Assembly (NCBI RefSeq): GCF_000203795.2
Contig: NW_006281102.1
Coordinates: 662,567 to 726,566, forward strand
Direction of reading: 5' to 3'
DNA: 64,000 nucleotides
From: Batrachochytrium dendrobatidis JAM81
Taxonomy: Eukaryota > Chytridiomycota > Chytridiomycetes > Rhizophydiales
Shown: positions 62,877 through 64,000 of the stretch, one piece after another
Numbering within the stretch: the first letter of the stretch is position 1
Layout: each line of letters opens with the position of its first letter
Notes under the pieces: generated by a model
Told to the model about the DNA's origin: nothing
Seen by the model: the letters and a program-made list of their open reading frames with translations, nothing else
Databases searched by the model: none
Program-made: the position numbers and the translations under genes

Positions 62877-64000
62877 ATGTCTGCAGACACTGCTTCAACA
62901 GCCACAACTGGCCAGAGTTCTACAGGAATAGTCAGTGAAACTAGCAGCAATGCTGCTTCCCTTTCTGCTCCTGCATCTTTTGCTTTTGATGAAAAGCGAC
63001 TCAATGCCTGCGACACGCCTGAACGTCAGGAACTATTGCTATTCCAATGGCTATCTGGGCTCGAGAAAGACTTGGGCTCTACCACAAAGGTAACAGCAAC
63101 TACTAGCCATCATTCTTTTAAAAGCATTGCTTCTACTATTTACTGTCTGGCTGATTCGCACACCTCTGTCCAGCTACTGCACTTTCCATCTTACTATACT
63201 GGAGCACAATGCTAGATTTGATACCAAGCATTGATGCCGGATTTATATCATGCTTGCAAGTAAATCCTTGACATCTACAATCTGACAAGTTTTTACAATG
63301 TTTTTGGTAATAGGACATTCTTAAACCTCATCAACCAAATTTGGAAAAACTGCTACTCAAGTTTTTGGGAAATCGCGATATCAAGCCATCTCGTCCGATT
63401 CGAGAGCTTATCGCAAGGACGTTTGTGCTGATCTACCACAAAGGAGATCAACGCTCCTTGTTTGATACTCTGGCTGCCATTCAGAACTTACTTTCTAATA
63501 AAAAATCTGATGACCCAGCTGTCAGGGTTGCACTGATTCATTGCATCGGTGTTTTGACCGAATCGCATGGTGTCAAGGTAATCTGGTCAATCTTGTATTC
63601 AACAAAATGATGATTTGTGTGATTTAAACCCAATGCTAATTAATACAGCTACACTTAGGTCATGTCACTCTTTGCCGAAACTGCAATTATTTTAACAAAA
63701 TCTTTCAAATCTGCCAAAGATGCAGATGTAAGCCTTGGTTTATTTAGGCTTTGTTTCATGATGTTTGGCTTGCATTTATTTTGGTTTTCATGATTCGATT
63801 TTTATGCTTGTAAATATTTTATTTAGATCACTACTAGATACGAGATCATCAAGGCCATCAGTAGCTCGTTGCGTGGAGCAGGAAAGGGTGCTACAAAAAT
63901 ACTTCTTAAAGAATTCGTTCGATTTGCAAAATTGGGAATAACCGATAAGCTTCCAATCATTCGTATGGCGTCTGCCGAGGTTGGTCTGATGGATATGATT
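62877..64000 (+). CDS. HEATR5: HEATR5/Laa1, AP-1-associated HEAT-repeat protein, 3' truncated by window
   Basis: Exons seen are 62877-63089, 63314-63577, 63659-63727 and 63827-64000 (open at the window end), giving 240 residues of a protein that is normally near 2000. After a Ser/Thr/Ala-rich N-terminus come ERQELLLFQWLSGLEKDL, which matches the EWLRFLDKVL region of animal HEATR5, then LEKLLLKFLGNRD, RELIARTFVLIYHKGDQRSL and VMSLFAETAIILTKSFKSA. All are HEAT-type helices. HEATR5/Laa1 helps recruit the AP-1 clathrin adaptor and aftiphilin/Laa2 to the trans-Golgi network and endosomes. An internal GT at 63981 could be a donor just before the edge. Confidence in the family is good despite truncation. 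Confidence 0.85.

Overview
The window is nuclear DNA of an intron-rich, AT-rich fungus that has kept a flagellum, most likely a chytrid. Two kinds of evidence support this. Fungal-type housekeeping genes (EPL1, TMA22, TVP23, LOS1/XPOT, LEO1, VPS39, LAA1/HEATR5) sit beside cilium genes that ordinary yeasts and moulds lack (axonemal dynein intermediate chain DNAI1, radial-spoke NME5, transition-zone NPHP1). The species is not identified. All models below are my own spliced reconstructions. For each gene I chose splice sites so that phase is preserved through every exon and the product follows the known family. About 164 introns were placed, mostly 55-110 nt with GT-AG ends; four use GC donors.

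Layout: a 5'-truncated serine carboxypeptidase (1-1396, +) and TVP23 (about 1647-2889, +) come first. Exportin-T (3172-7115, +) converges on a seven-BRCT DPB11/TopBP1-like checkpoint gene (11209-7137, -). Then follow a PARP (14705-11926, -) and a two-RRM Gbp2/Hrb1-like mRNA-binding protein (17565-15159, -). That gene is divergent from EPL1 (17649-20918, +) across only 83 bp. TMA22/DENR (21054-21866, +) overlaps the 3' end of the cyclophilin-RRM gene PPIL4 (23610-21855, -). A KIF12-like kinesin (27159-23986, -), Aquarius (33053-27832, -), IWS1 (35417-33490, -) and LEO1 (37417-35832, -) are followed by VPS39 (37573-41654, +).

The stretch 41785-50578 is a flagellar neighbourhood: DNAI1 (-), NME5 (-), an unrecognised one-helix membrane protein (+) and NPHP1 (+). 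It is followed by a RasGEF (54666-50630, -), the spliceosomal pseudo-deubiquitinase USP39/SAD1 (57704-55263, -), the DEAH helicase DHX35 (61678-58291, -), an unrecognised basic protein (61816-62641, +) and the 5' part of HEATR5/LAA1 (62877-64000, +, running off the window).

Functionally the window is rich in nuclear RNA and chromatin genes: AQR, USP39, PPIL4 and DHX35 are spliceosome-associated, IWS1 and LEO1 act in RNA polymerase II elongation, and EPL1 belongs to NuA4. A DNA-damage pair (DPB11-like and PARP) and the flagellar block stand next to these. The reconstructed coding sequence totals about 41 kb. No rRNA, tRNA, CRISPR array or complete transposon was recognised. Two intergenic regions carry related inverted-repeat elements (about 11299-11823 and 27185-27590), which are the most unusual non-coding structures found.
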